A stretch of 64,000 bases of DNA from Deinococcus betulae (GTDB lineage: Bacteria; Deinococcota; Deinococci; Deinococcales; Deinococcaceae), in assembly GCF_020166395.1 (NCBI RefSeq), contig NZ_JAIQXU010000004.1, forward strand, positions 62,001-126,000, in the 5' to 3' direction. A model generated the notes under the pieces. That model did no database searches. It worked only from the letters and a program-made list of their open reading frames with translations, and was not told the DNA's origin. Shown here one piece after another: positions 17,854-25,282 of the stretch (position 1 is the stretch's first letter; every line of letters begins with the position of its first letter). Both the position numbers and the translations under genes were made by a program.

Positions 17854-18016
17854 GGAGTAGAGAGTCAGTCTTTTACGAGTCGGCTCGCCGCCAGCTTGCG
17901 AGACCCTCTCAAGTCTCTGCCTGGCAAAGCTGTGCAGCAGCGCCATTGACCACCACACAGAGAGCAGCCTACACGGCATGACGGGGCACTCTACGGCCGG
18001 GCAAGACCCCCCTCCG

Positions 18017-18403
18017 TCAGCTGACCCCACCGTAGGGCCGCGTAATAATTTCCAGCCCATGTCCGGCGGGGTCGGTGAAATACACGCCCCGGCCCCCGTG
18101 ATGGGTGTTGATCTGGCCCGGCAGCGCGCGCTGCGGGTCGGCCCAGTGGTCAAACCCACCTGACTGAAGGCGCCCATAGATCTGGTCAAAGGTGTCATCC
18201 TCGACCAGAAAGGCGTAGTGCTGCATCTGAATCTCAGCGACAGCGGGTTCTGCAAACTGAAGATGAACGCCCTCTTCCAGAGTGACACTGGTAAAGGGGC
18301 CCCAGGACACAGGCTCGGGTAAACCGAACACGCAGGCAAAGAAGGACGCCGAGGCCTGCCGGTCTATGGCGGCAATAATCGCGTGATTGAAGCGAATGCT
18401 CAT
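18017..18403 (-). CDS. VOC-superfamily (glyoxalase-like) protein
   Basis: 128 aa from the ATG preceded by AGGAG; the frame extends upstream without coding character. It has the two-module VOC pattern: FNHAIIAAIDRQ at the N-terminus, a central MQHYAFLVEDD, and YFTDPAGHGLEIITRPYG at the end, where the metal-ligand Glu sits. Members include glyoxalases, dioxygenases and antibiotic-binding proteins, so the substrate cannot be set from sequence. It follows the STM4011-like gene by 110 nt on the same strand. Confidence 0.88.
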   Translation of the reverse strand: MSIRFNHAIIAAIDRQASASFFACVFGLPEPVSWGPFTSVTLEEGVHLQFAEPAVAEIQMQHYAFLVEDDTFDQIYGRLQSGGFDHWADPQRALPGQINTHHGGRGVYFTDPAGHGLEIITRPYGGVS

Positions 18404-18513
18404 GCGAGCAACTCCTGGTGTGTTGGCCCGAGGTCTCAAGCAGCCGGACGCCGGGACGCAGCACCGGCCCTGAGCATACTGCGCGCTGAAGACGTTGAGC
18501 CCCCATCTTGCCT

Positions 18514-19473
18514 TCAGCCAGCGGCGCGCCCACTCCCGCCCACCAACTGCCTCGCCCGCGCCAGATATGCACTCGGGTCCGCCCAGCCCGGTCCCTCTGG
18601 AATGCGGGCCAGCAGCCCAGGGCCGTACACGTCTTCGGCGCCCAGCGCGGGCAGATGCACGTAGCCGATGTGGCATTCGCAGCTGGGGCGGCTGCAAGGG
18701 CGGGGGCGCAGCAGTTCCGCCACTGGCTGGGCATAGAGGTTGCCCAGGGGCCGCGCGATGAAGTGGCAGCGGCGCACCGTGCCGTCGCCGTCCACACTGA
18801 TGGCCATTTCGCCGGCGCCACACGGTTGCCCGCGCGTGGGATAACGGCGGGTGTTGACCTCGAACAGGGGGTCGGCGGCGTTCAGGCGGGCAAGATCGCT
18901 GGGCGTGTAGTAGCCCGGTCCCACCTTGAAGGCGTTCACCCACAGATACACTTCGGGCCGCAAGGCCGCCCGCAGCGCCTCAATCTCGGCCAACTGGCTG
19001 CGGCGCCCCACCACGCCCACGCTGTAGCGCACGCCCAGCGCGTCCAGTTCCGCGCAGCGGGCCAGAAAGCGCTCACGGGGAACCTCGCCGGGGTGATAGG
19101 TGGCCCACAGGCCGACCTTGTCCCGCGCCGCGTCCGCGAGCCAGTCCAGCCGCCCACTGAGGTTCGTTTGAATGGCCACCTGGCGCAAGTGGGGCAGGTG
19201 ACTCAGGGCCGTGATGGCCGCCTGATAACGCCGCCGCACCAGCGCCTCGCCCCAGGGGGTAAACAGCACTGACAGCGGTGAGGTCTGCGCGGCCACCCAG
19301 TCCGTAAACCGGGTCAGGGCTGCCGTGTCGGCGCGATGTTCCTCGGCGGTTTCGGTGTGCTTGGCAAAGGGGCAGTAGGGGCAGGCGTAATTGCAGCTGC
19401 TGAGCGGCCCCCGGTACAGCACGCTGAGGTGGGAGGGTGAGGCCGAAGCGGTCTCTATGGGGCTGGAGTGCAT
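18514..19473 (-). CDS. STM4011-family radical SAM protein
   Basis: 319 aa. The radical SAM cluster motif CxxxCxxC is C27-N-Y-A-C31-P-Y-C34. The C-terminal part has more cysteines (PCGAGEMAISVDGDGTVRRC, then RPCSRPSCECHIG), like the SPASM-type auxiliary cluster regions of peptide-modifying enzymes. By family resemblance this is STM4011. A GTG (19476) and ATG (19473) are adjacent; GGGAGG is 8 nt before the ATG. It is the last gene of the six-gene cluster, about 95 nt after STM4012. Reaction unknown. Confidence 0.85.
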   Translation of the reverse strand: MHSSPIETASASPSHLSVLYRGPLSSCNYACPYCPFAKHTETAEEHRADTAALTRFTDWVAAQTSPLSVLFTPWGEALVRRRYQAAITALSHLPHLRQVAIQTNLSGRLDWLADAARDKVGLWATYHPGEVPRERFLARCAELDALGVRYSVGVVGRRSQLAEIEALRAALRPEVYLWVNAFKVGPGYYTPSDLARLNAADPLFEVNTRRYPTRGQPCGAGEMAISVDGDGTVRRCHFIARPLGNLYAQPVAELLRPRPCSRPSCECHIGYVHLPALGAEDVYGPGLLARIPEGPGWADPSAYLARARQLVGGSGRAAG

Positions 19474-19567
19474 CACGCCAGCCTCCCGAAGCGAGCCGAG
19501 CGAGGAACCAGCGCTGACAGCAGCCGAAGTGGAATGGAGGCGTATCGCCCAGTCCCCCTGGTGCCTC

Positions 19568-20899
19568 TCAGCTCCACTCGTAGGCCTCGCTCAGCCTCCG
19601 CACGGCGGGCGAATAGAGCCAGGGACCAATCGCGTCGGACCGTTCAAACCCGTGATCGGTCAGGGTCAGGCCCTCATCGGTGCGCTCGGCATAGCCCCCT
19701 TCGACCAGCTCAGCCAACCCTGGAAAGTCTTGCCCAGCGTCAGTGCCAAACGCGGCTTGGTACGCCGCAAACGACAGACCCTGACGGTGCAGGAGCGATT
19801 GCAGCAGATAGCGCCGCCGCTGCTCGTCCGGGGACAAGCGGATGCCGTAGGTGGCGTGGGCAAAGTCGGTGTTCTGGCGCCCCACGTAGTTGTGTAGAAT
19901 CTCGCGCACGCCGCGTGCCCCCACGGCGTATTCGCTGGAGTAATGCAGCCCGCGCGTGTACGAGCGGGCGCCGCAGCCCAGGCCCACCATGCCGTCCAAC
20001 TGGCAGGTGTATTCCGGCTCTGGGGCCAGCGGCAGCCCAGCCTTCTGAAAGCGGCGCATGGAGGTCTGCTGATACCCGTGGGCGCGTAGGTAGTCGCGGC
20101 CCAGGCGGTACAGTTCCAGCCGCTCGTCGTCCCAGGTGCGGCCCAGGCGGCCGATGCCGGTGAGCGGCCGCACGTACAGCGGGTAGAGAAACAGTTCTTC
20201 GGGCGACCAGCGCAGCGCTTCTTGCAGCGAGTACAGCCAGGTCTCCGGCGTCTGGTGGGCCAGACCGTAAATCAGGTCCAGATTGAGTACAGGCAGGCCC
20301 GCTGCGCGGATGTTCTCCAGCGCCTCCTGCACCTGCGCCGTCCGCTGAGCACGGCCCACACTGCGCACCTCGGCCTCAATAAAACTCTGAATGCCGATGC
20401 TGACCCGGCTCACGCCCCGCTCGGCCAGTACCGCCAGGCGCTCGGGGGTGGCCGTAGCAGGCGAGGTCTCCACGCTGGTGGGCAGCGCCGATGGCTGGGC
20501 ACCGAAGTTCCCCGCGAGCAGATCGAACACCCGTTCCAGCTCGGGCGCCGACAGGTAAGTGGGCGTGCCCCCACCCAGCGCGATCCGCGAGAACTGCGCA
20601 TCGTCACCCAGCGCTTCGCGGACCACGCGGGCCTGTCGGGTCACGGCGTCCAGGTAAGCGTCTTCCAGGGCCGGCGGCGCCCCGACCGTCGTGAACAGGT
20701 TGCAAAAGCCGCAGCGCATCTCGCAAAACGGCACATGCAGATACAGATAGAGGCTGCGGCGGTCCTCTGCCGCCCAGGCCTCGCGCAGCTCCACTGGCGG
20801 GTCCAGGGGCCGGTAAGCCGTCTTGTGCGGGTAGCCGTAGGTATAGGCCTGATAGGGGCCGCCGCGCAGCGCTTCCGGCAGGGGGGCGGGCCGGGTCAT
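19568..20899 (-). CDS. STM4012-family radical SAM protein (HemN-like)
   Basis: 443 aa. HVPFCEMRCGFCNLF holds the CxxxCxxC cluster ligands Cys59, Cys63 and Cys66. The HemN-like features LGGGTPTYL, VSIGIQSF and LDLIYGLAHQTPETW follow, so it shares the coproporphyrinogen oxidase/HemW fold. The C-terminal 100 residues resemble the HemN C-terminal domain. STM4012 proteins are separate from true HemN. Here the gene overlaps STM4013 by 4 nt in a cluster without heme genes, so another substrate is likely. Confidence 0.87.
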   Translation of the reverse strand: MTRPAPLPEALRGGPYQAYTYGYPHKTAYRPLDPPVELREAWAAEDRRSLYLYLHVPFCEMRCGFCNLFTTVGAPPALEDAYLDAVTRQARVVREALGDDAQFSRIALGGGTPTYLSAPELERVFDLLAGNFGAQPSALPTSVETSPATATPERLAVLAERGVSRVSIGIQSFIEAEVRSVGRAQRTAQVQEALENIRAAGLPVLNLDLIYGLAHQTPETWLYSLQEALRWSPEELFLYPLYVRPLTGIGRLGRTWDDERLELYRLGRDYLRAHGYQQTSMRRFQKAGLPLAPEPEYTCQLDGMVGLGCGARSYTRGLHYSSEYAVGARGVREILHNYVGRQNTDFAHATYGIRLSPDEQRRRYLLQSLLHRQGLSFAAYQAAFGTDAGQDFPGLAELVEGGYAERTDEGLTLTDHGFERSDAIGPWLYSPAVRRLSEAYEWS

Positions 20900-21696
20900 G
20901 CGGCGCCTGGCAAAACAAATTCAGCGTAGGGCACGGTCCAGACTAGCGGGTGGGCCAGGCGATGACCGTGATAGCCGTCCTCGCCAAAACAGGTGCCGTG
21001 GTCGGCACACACGATCATCAGGGTATCTCCTCGGGCGCGCAGGGCCGCCAGCAGGGGGGGCAGCGCCGCGTCTACGCTGCGCAGGGCGGCGCGCTGGGTG
21101 GCGGGGCTATCGCGCCGCTCGCCGGGCAGATAGAAGTGGGTGGGCGTATGGGTGGCTGCCATATTCAGCAGCAGGAAGACGCGCCCAGACAGCGCGGCCA
21201 GCCGCTGAGTAGCCAAGTCAATTTGCACCCGTGCCGAATCAGGATTCTTCACCCCACTGGCAGGCGACCAGTACGCCTCCTGAAAGAGGGCCGGCAGGGC
21301 GCTCCCCAGGGCCGTGCGGCTGTTGAAAAAACCCACGCCACCGACGCAGACCGTATGGTAGCCCCGCGCCGCCAGCGCGGCTGGCAGCGTGGCTTCTTCA
21401 AAGGTGAAGGTGCGCCCCGAGGTACTGGCGCTGCCCTCAAACTGCGCGGCAAATAAGCGGGGATGGCGCCCAGGCCGCGCGGGGGTCGGCAGAAATCCGG
21501 CCAGAAATGCCTGATGTGCGGCGTAGGTAAAGCTGCCGGGCGTGTGCCGCTGCTCCCACTGCCCACCGGGCAGCAGCGGCGCCAGCGTCGGCAGTTCGCC
21601 GGCTGCTAATGCCGCCTGGGCCACGTCGTAGCGCAGGCTGTCCAGGGTCAGCAGGACCACGTCGCAGGCAGGAATCAGGGCGCGGGCGTTCAGCAT
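20896..21696 (-). CDS. STM4013-family sulfatase/alkaline phosphatase-fold protein
   Basis: 266 aa. The N-terminal VVLLTLDSLRYD (13-24) and C-terminal CADHGTCFGEDGYHGH are the metal-binding ends of the alkaline phosphatase/sulfatase fold. It is short compared with typical sulfatases, which fits the STM4013 family. There is no signal peptide, so it acts in the cytoplasm, unlike most sulfatases. It overlaps the ATP-grasp gene by 7 nt and STM4012 by 4 nt, showing tight translational coupling. Hydrolase activity on a phospho- or sulfo-ester is inferred, not shown. Confidence 0.85.
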   Translation of the reverse strand: MLNARALIPACDVVLLTLDSLRYDVAQAALAAGELPTLAPLLPGGQWEQRHTPGSFTYAAHQAFLAGFLPTPARPGRHPRLFAAQFEGSASTSGRTFTFEEATLPAALAARGYHTVCVGGVGFFNSRTALGSALPALFQEAYWSPASGVKNPDSARVQIDLATQRLAALSGRVFLLLNMAATHTPTHFYLPGERRDSPATQRAALRSVDAALPPLLAALRARGDTLMIVCADHGTCFGEDGYHGHRLAHPLVWTVPYAEFVLPGAA

Positions 21697-22802
21697 CGGG
21701 CCACCGCCTGCACCGGCTCGGCCGTTTCTTCCAGCGCGCGCAATTGGGCGCCGTAGGTGTCCAGACCATTCACCCGCACGCCCCGGTGATAGTCGCCGAA
21801 GGCGTTGACCTCCAGCACCGCCACGCGGCGAAACCCAGGGGTCAGCAGCACGTCCACCCCGCCGTACAGGGCGCCGGGAAAGGCGGCCAGTGCGTGTTCG
21901 GCCACCTGGCCAATCTGTGCCCAGCGCGCCGGTCCTACGGCGGCCTTCAGGGCCTCCAGGTCGCCGCGCTCATTGCCCAGATGGAGGTTGGTGATGGGCC
22001 CGGCGGCCGAACGCACCAGGGTGTGCTGCGCCCGCCCGCCGATCACCACCATCCGCAAGTCCACCGTGCGCCCCTGGAAACTGGCCTTGGGCAGCCAGCG
22101 TTCTACGTGCAGGCGGTGGGGGGCCAAGGCATCCAGCAGGGCGTGGACCTCCGGCCCCCCCTCGTAGCGCACCAGGCGGCGGGAATTGTAGGGCCGCCCG
22201 TCCACCAGCCGCACGGTGGTCATGGCCGAGACCCGCGGCCCCTGCCACTGCAGCGCCACTGCCCCGGACGCGCTGGACCCGTAGGTCAGTTTGACGAACA
22301 CCCGCGACCAGCCGCGCGCCGTGGCGGCGGCTATCAGTTCTTCGGCCGAATGGACTTCCGGAAGGGCCTCGGGCACCGGGACCCCGGCCGCGTGCAGGCG
22401 GGCGTGGGTCGCGGCCTTGTCGAACATGGTCAGGATGTGATCCCTTCGCTGCATCCGGCGGTGTGGCGGGGCCTGGGCCAGAGCGGCGTCCACCTCGGCC
22501 AGGTAACGGCTGAATCCGGCGTACCAGGCGCGCATGGGCGCCAGCTCGCCGCCGGCCAGGTCGCCGGGGACGCCGCCCCCCAGCCGAATTAACGCTTCCT
22601 CGGTGGCGATCTCTTCGCCGGTAGAGTCCAGCCGCACTACGCTGCCGGGCCGCACCAGCGAGGCCAGGTCTACGGCGCCGCGCAGCACGTCCAGCGGCGC
22701 CACCACCCGCGCGGGTGGGCGGCCCTGTTCGGCCAGCGACGCCTGAAACGCCCGCACGCGGCGGCTCTCCGGCGGCGCAATCAGCAGCAGGTCGGCCGTC
22801 AT
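21690..22802 (-). CDS. STM4014-family ATP-grasp-like protein
   Basis: 370 aa. The middle and C-terminal parts have ATP-grasp features: THARLHAAGVPVPEAL, the nucleotide-loop-like VFVKLTYGSSASGAVAL, and the Mg-binding VAVLEVNAFGDYHRG near the C-terminus. ATP-grasp enzymes activate carboxylates to form amide or ester bonds, often on peptides. The N-terminal 100 residues (LLLIAPPESRRVRAFQASL) look like a pre-ATP-grasp Rossmann-like region. The start overlaps the preceding STM4015 gene by 4 nt (ATGA). Confidence 0.83.
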   Translation of the reverse strand: MTADLLLIAPPESRRVRAFQASLAEQGRPPARVVAPLDVLRGAVDLASLVRPGSVVRLDSTGEEIATEEALIRLGGGVPGDLAGGELAPMRAWYAGFSRYLAEVDAALAQAPPHRRMQRRDHILTMFDKAATHARLHAAGVPVPEALPEVHSAEELIAAATARGWSRVFVKLTYGSSASGAVALQWQGPRVSAMTTVRLVDGRPYNSRRLVRYEGGPEVHALLDALAPHRLHVERWLPKASFQGRTVDLRMVVIGGRAQHTLVRSAAGPITNLHLGNERGDLEALKAAVGPARWAQIGQVAEHALAAFPGALYGGVDVLLTPGFRRVAVLEVNAFGDYHRGVRVNGLDTYGAQLRALEETAEPVQAVARC

Positions 22803-23716
22803 TCGCCCAGAGCCACAAACCGCCAGTCGTCGTCGGGATCTCCGGCCTCGTCGGCGTCCACCTGGGGGCCCAACGCTTCCAGGCGCGCCACGGTGTCCGG
22901 CGTACAGAAATGATGCCGAATGACAAGGTGCGGCAACCGCGCGACCCGTTCGCTGCCCAGGAGAGCGGCGGCGCCCTCATCCGACAGGGTGCCGAGCGAG
23001 AGGTCCAGGGTATCCAGACCGTCCAGCACCGGAGCGCCGGCCAGCACCTGCGCGAGTTGGTCCTGAAATTCACTGTTTTTCAGCCCCAGATAGCGCAGGT
23101 GCGGCAAGAGGGTGCCGCCCAGTAATGGGCTCAGGTCATCGGCGCTGCCGGTGGCGCCGTAATTGACGGCCCCGAAATACAGTTCCAGGTGGTGCAGCGC
23201 GGGCAGCCGCGCGCCCATTACCTCACGGATGACCTCGCCCGGTAAGCCCCCAGACTGCAGAATGAGCAGTTGCAACTCGGGCAAGTCCAGCTGGCCGAGG
23301 CTGAGGTTGTTGCCACCGCGCACTCCCAGGTGCGTCAGGCCCTGATAGGCCGCCAGCAGCGGCGAGAGGTCGCCCTGCTCAATCCACGAAATCTCGTTCT
23401 CCTCGGCGGTAATGTCACCGAAGAACAGCACGCGCAGCGCAGGCAGACGGTCGCGCGCCGTGACCAGCGCCTCCACGACTGCGGTGGGCGGCTCGTTGTT
23501 GCCCTGACCGTCCCACCAACCGACCACCAGCCCTGGGGTCGCCTCCACGCCCGGCAGGGTCAGGAAGATGCGGAAGCGTTCGGGCCAGGAGTCCTCATCG
23601 TCCCAGTCCAGAGCGATGCGGGCCACCGAGGTCGCCGGGTCGGGCAGCGGGTCGCCCGGCACCCAGGAGACCACGTCAAAGTCACCAAAGCGGGTCAGGT
23701 GATCGTAAATCGCCAC
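22799..23716 (-). CDS. STM4015-family leucine-rich repeat-like protein, copy 2
   Basis: 305 aa from a GTG with GGGAGAA upstream, 2 nt after the stop of copy 1. It has LRR-like repeats (LTHLGVRGGNNLSL, LHHLELYFGAVNYG, LRYLGLKNSEFQD, LDTLDLSLGTLSDEG), a conserved N-terminal block (FDVVSWVPGD) and the tail DDWRFVALGE shared with copy 1. There is no catalytic motif. The family accompanies STM4011-4014, where its role is unknown; a binding scaffold or modification substrate would both fit. Confidence 0.85.
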   Translation of the reverse strand: MAIYDHLTRFGDFDVVSWVPGDPLPDPATSVARIALDWDDEDSWPERFRIFLTLPGVEATPGLVVGWWDGQGNNEPPTAVVEALVTARDRLPALRVLFFGDITAEENEISWIEQGDLSPLLAAYQGLTHLGVRGGNNLSLGQLDLPELQLLILQSGGLPGEVIREVMGARLPALHHLELYFGAVNYGATGSADDLSPLLGGTLLPHLRYLGLKNSEFQDQLAQVLAGAPVLDGLDTLDLSLGTLSDEGAAALLGSERVARLPHLVIRHHFCTPDTVARLEALGPQVDADEAGDPDDDWRFVALGE

Positions 23717-23718
23717 AG

Positions 23719-24657
23719 TTATTCTCCCAGCGCCACGTAGCGCCAGTCATCCTCTGCGTCCTGCGGGTCCGAGACATCCAGTTCCACGCCCTGCTGCTCG
23801 GCCCAGGCGATCAGCTGGTCCCGCACCTCATCGGACAGCCAGTTGAAAGCCAGGTCCAGCTTTTTCAGGTGGCCCAGCGCGGGATTGTCCAGCAGGGCGC
23901 GGCCGCCCTCGTCGGTCAGCACGCCCATCGAGAGGTCCAGCACCTCCAGCCGCTGCGTGACCGGCGCCGCCACCAGCAACTGAGCAATCTGGTCCTGATG
24001 GTCGCTGTTTTTCAGCCCCAGATAGGTCAGCCGGGAAAACCGGGTGCCGTCCAGAATGGGGGTCAGGTCGTCGGCGCTGTTCGTCGCGCCGTAGTCCTCG
24101 GTGCCCAGATACAGCTCCAGGTGACGCAGCGCTGGCAGGTCGGCGGTCATCACCTGCCGCACCAGTTCGGCGCTCAAGCCACCCGCCTCTACTGTTAGGG
24201 TGTCCAGCGCAGACAGAGAGAGGGCGGGCAATTCCAGATTATTGCCGCCCCGGATGCCCAGGTGGGTCAGGCCCGGAAACGCCATGACCAGCGGCGAGAG
24301 GTCCGTATTGTTAATCCACGACACCTCGTGTTCCTCGGCCGAGATGTCGTTGAGGTACAGCACCCGCAGCTCTGGAAAACGGGGCGCGGCGGCCCGCAGC
24401 GCCTTGACCCAGACCTCATTCGGGTCCTCATCTATCAGGGTGTCCACGCCCCAGTACCCGACCACCAGGCCCTGAATCTGCTCTACGCCAGGCTGCGCCA
24501 GGAAGGCGGCCAGCAACTCTGACCAGGCGTGCTCGCCGTCAAAGTCGGTGCTGATGCGGTGGATCACGCGCTGTGGGTCGCCCAGGGCGTCCCCTGGCTG
24601 CCACTGCACGATGTCGTAGCCGGCAAAGCTTTCGAGGTTGCCATACGAGGAGGCCAT
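23719..24657 (-). CDS. STM4015-family leucine-rich repeat-like protein, copy 1
   Basis: 312 aa, first gene of the cluster. It is paralogous to copy 2 along its whole length: the same order of repeats (LTHLGIRGGNNLEL, LRHLELYLGTEDYG, LTYLGLKNSDHQD, LEVLDLSMGVLTDEG) and the same end, DDWRYVALGE. It has one extra repeat near the C-terminus (LKKLDLAFNWLSDEV). TAAGCT lies 7 nt before the ATG, so the operon transcript is probably leaderless. Confidence 0.86.
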   Translation of the reverse strand: MASSYGNLESFAGYDIVQWQPGDALGDPQRVIHRISTDFDGEHAWSELLAAFLAQPGVEQIQGLVVGYWGVDTLIDEDPNEVWVKALRAAAPRFPELRVLYLNDISAEEHEVSWINNTDLSPLVMAFPGLTHLGIRGGNNLELPALSLSALDTLTVEAGGLSAELVRQVMTADLPALRHLELYLGTEDYGATNSADDLTPILDGTRFSRLTYLGLKNSDHQDQIAQLLVAAPVTQRLEVLDLSMGVLTDEGGRALLDNPALGHLKKLDLAFNWLSDEVRDQLIAWAEQQGVELDVSDPQDAEDDWRYVALGE

Positions 24658-24664
24658 GCCCCGT

Positions 24665-24670
24665 AGCTTA
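24665..24670 (-). promoter_or_regulatory. -10 element of the STM4015-STM4011 operon
   Basis: TAAGCT (minus strand) with a 7-nt gap to the ATG at 24657. No convincing -35 is visible upstream, which may mean activator dependence. Confidence 0.45.
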
Positions 24671-24760
24671 TACGTCTGCTGGTGGGGCTGCCTCTGGACC
24701 TGACCCCAGTTGATAGAGGGCGAGACCAGTAAGCTTCGCCCCTTGCTGAACCCTACTTCT

Positions 24761-25282
24761 CTAGCGGTTCAGATACAGCTGAAAGTCGTAGATTTCCTGG
24801 GCCTGGGCGCGCACGATGTCACGGGCCAGTTTCAGAACGGCGGGCGAGCGCGAGGTGGTCAGGGCGCCGGTGGCCATCGTCACGGCGCTGGCGTGATGGC
24901 CCACCATGCCCTGCACGAACACGCGGTCGCGGCTGACACCCGCAGCAGCTTTCAGGCGGCCCAGCATAGACGCCATCTCGGCGGTCATGCGGGCAGCGGC
25001 AGCCGTGTCGCGGCCTCCAGCCAGCAGCGTGTTCATCTGACGAATCTCCCGCTCCTGGGCTTTAAGAATAGTCTGCGCCCAGCCTTTGACTTGGGCGTTC
25101 TTGGTGGTCGCCAGCACCAGCTTGCTCATCTGGACGGCCGCAACGTGGTGGGCCACCATGCCGCTCAGGAAGGTGCGGTCGGAGCTGGGAGCCGTCATAG
25201 CGCCGTGGGCACTATGGTCGGTCTGGGCCAGGGCACTACCACACAGCAGCAGGGCTAGCATCGGGCGAATCGGGATAGTCAT
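24761..25282 (-). CDS. DUF305 exported protein coupled to CopA
   Basis: 173 aa with a signal peptide cleaved near SALAQ (residues 16-20). Two repeats of the DUF305 ferritin-like pattern are visible: [17 protein letters not shown] and [16 protein letters not shown], each followed by a helix with AQEREI/AQAQEI. His- and Met-rich sequence in an exported four-helix bundle suggests copper binding. The start overlaps the stop of copA by 4 nt (ATGA), so it is made with the copper exporter and may accept or buffer the exported metal. Confidence 0.88.
   Translation of the reverse strand: MTIPIRPMLALLLCGSALAQTDHSAHGAMTAPSSDRTFLSGMVAHHVAAVQMSKLVLATTKNAQVKGWAQTILKAQEREIRQMNTLLAGGRDTAAAARMTAEMASMLGRLKAAAGVSRDRVFVQGMVGHHASAVTMATGALTTSRSPAVLKLARDIVRAQAQEIYDFQLYLNR

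Noticed and set aside
19568..20899. Annotation as HemN/HemW coproporphyrinogen oxidase
   Set aside because: The fold is shared, but the gene is embedded in and overlaps the STM4013 gene of the cluster, and sequence features fit STM4012.
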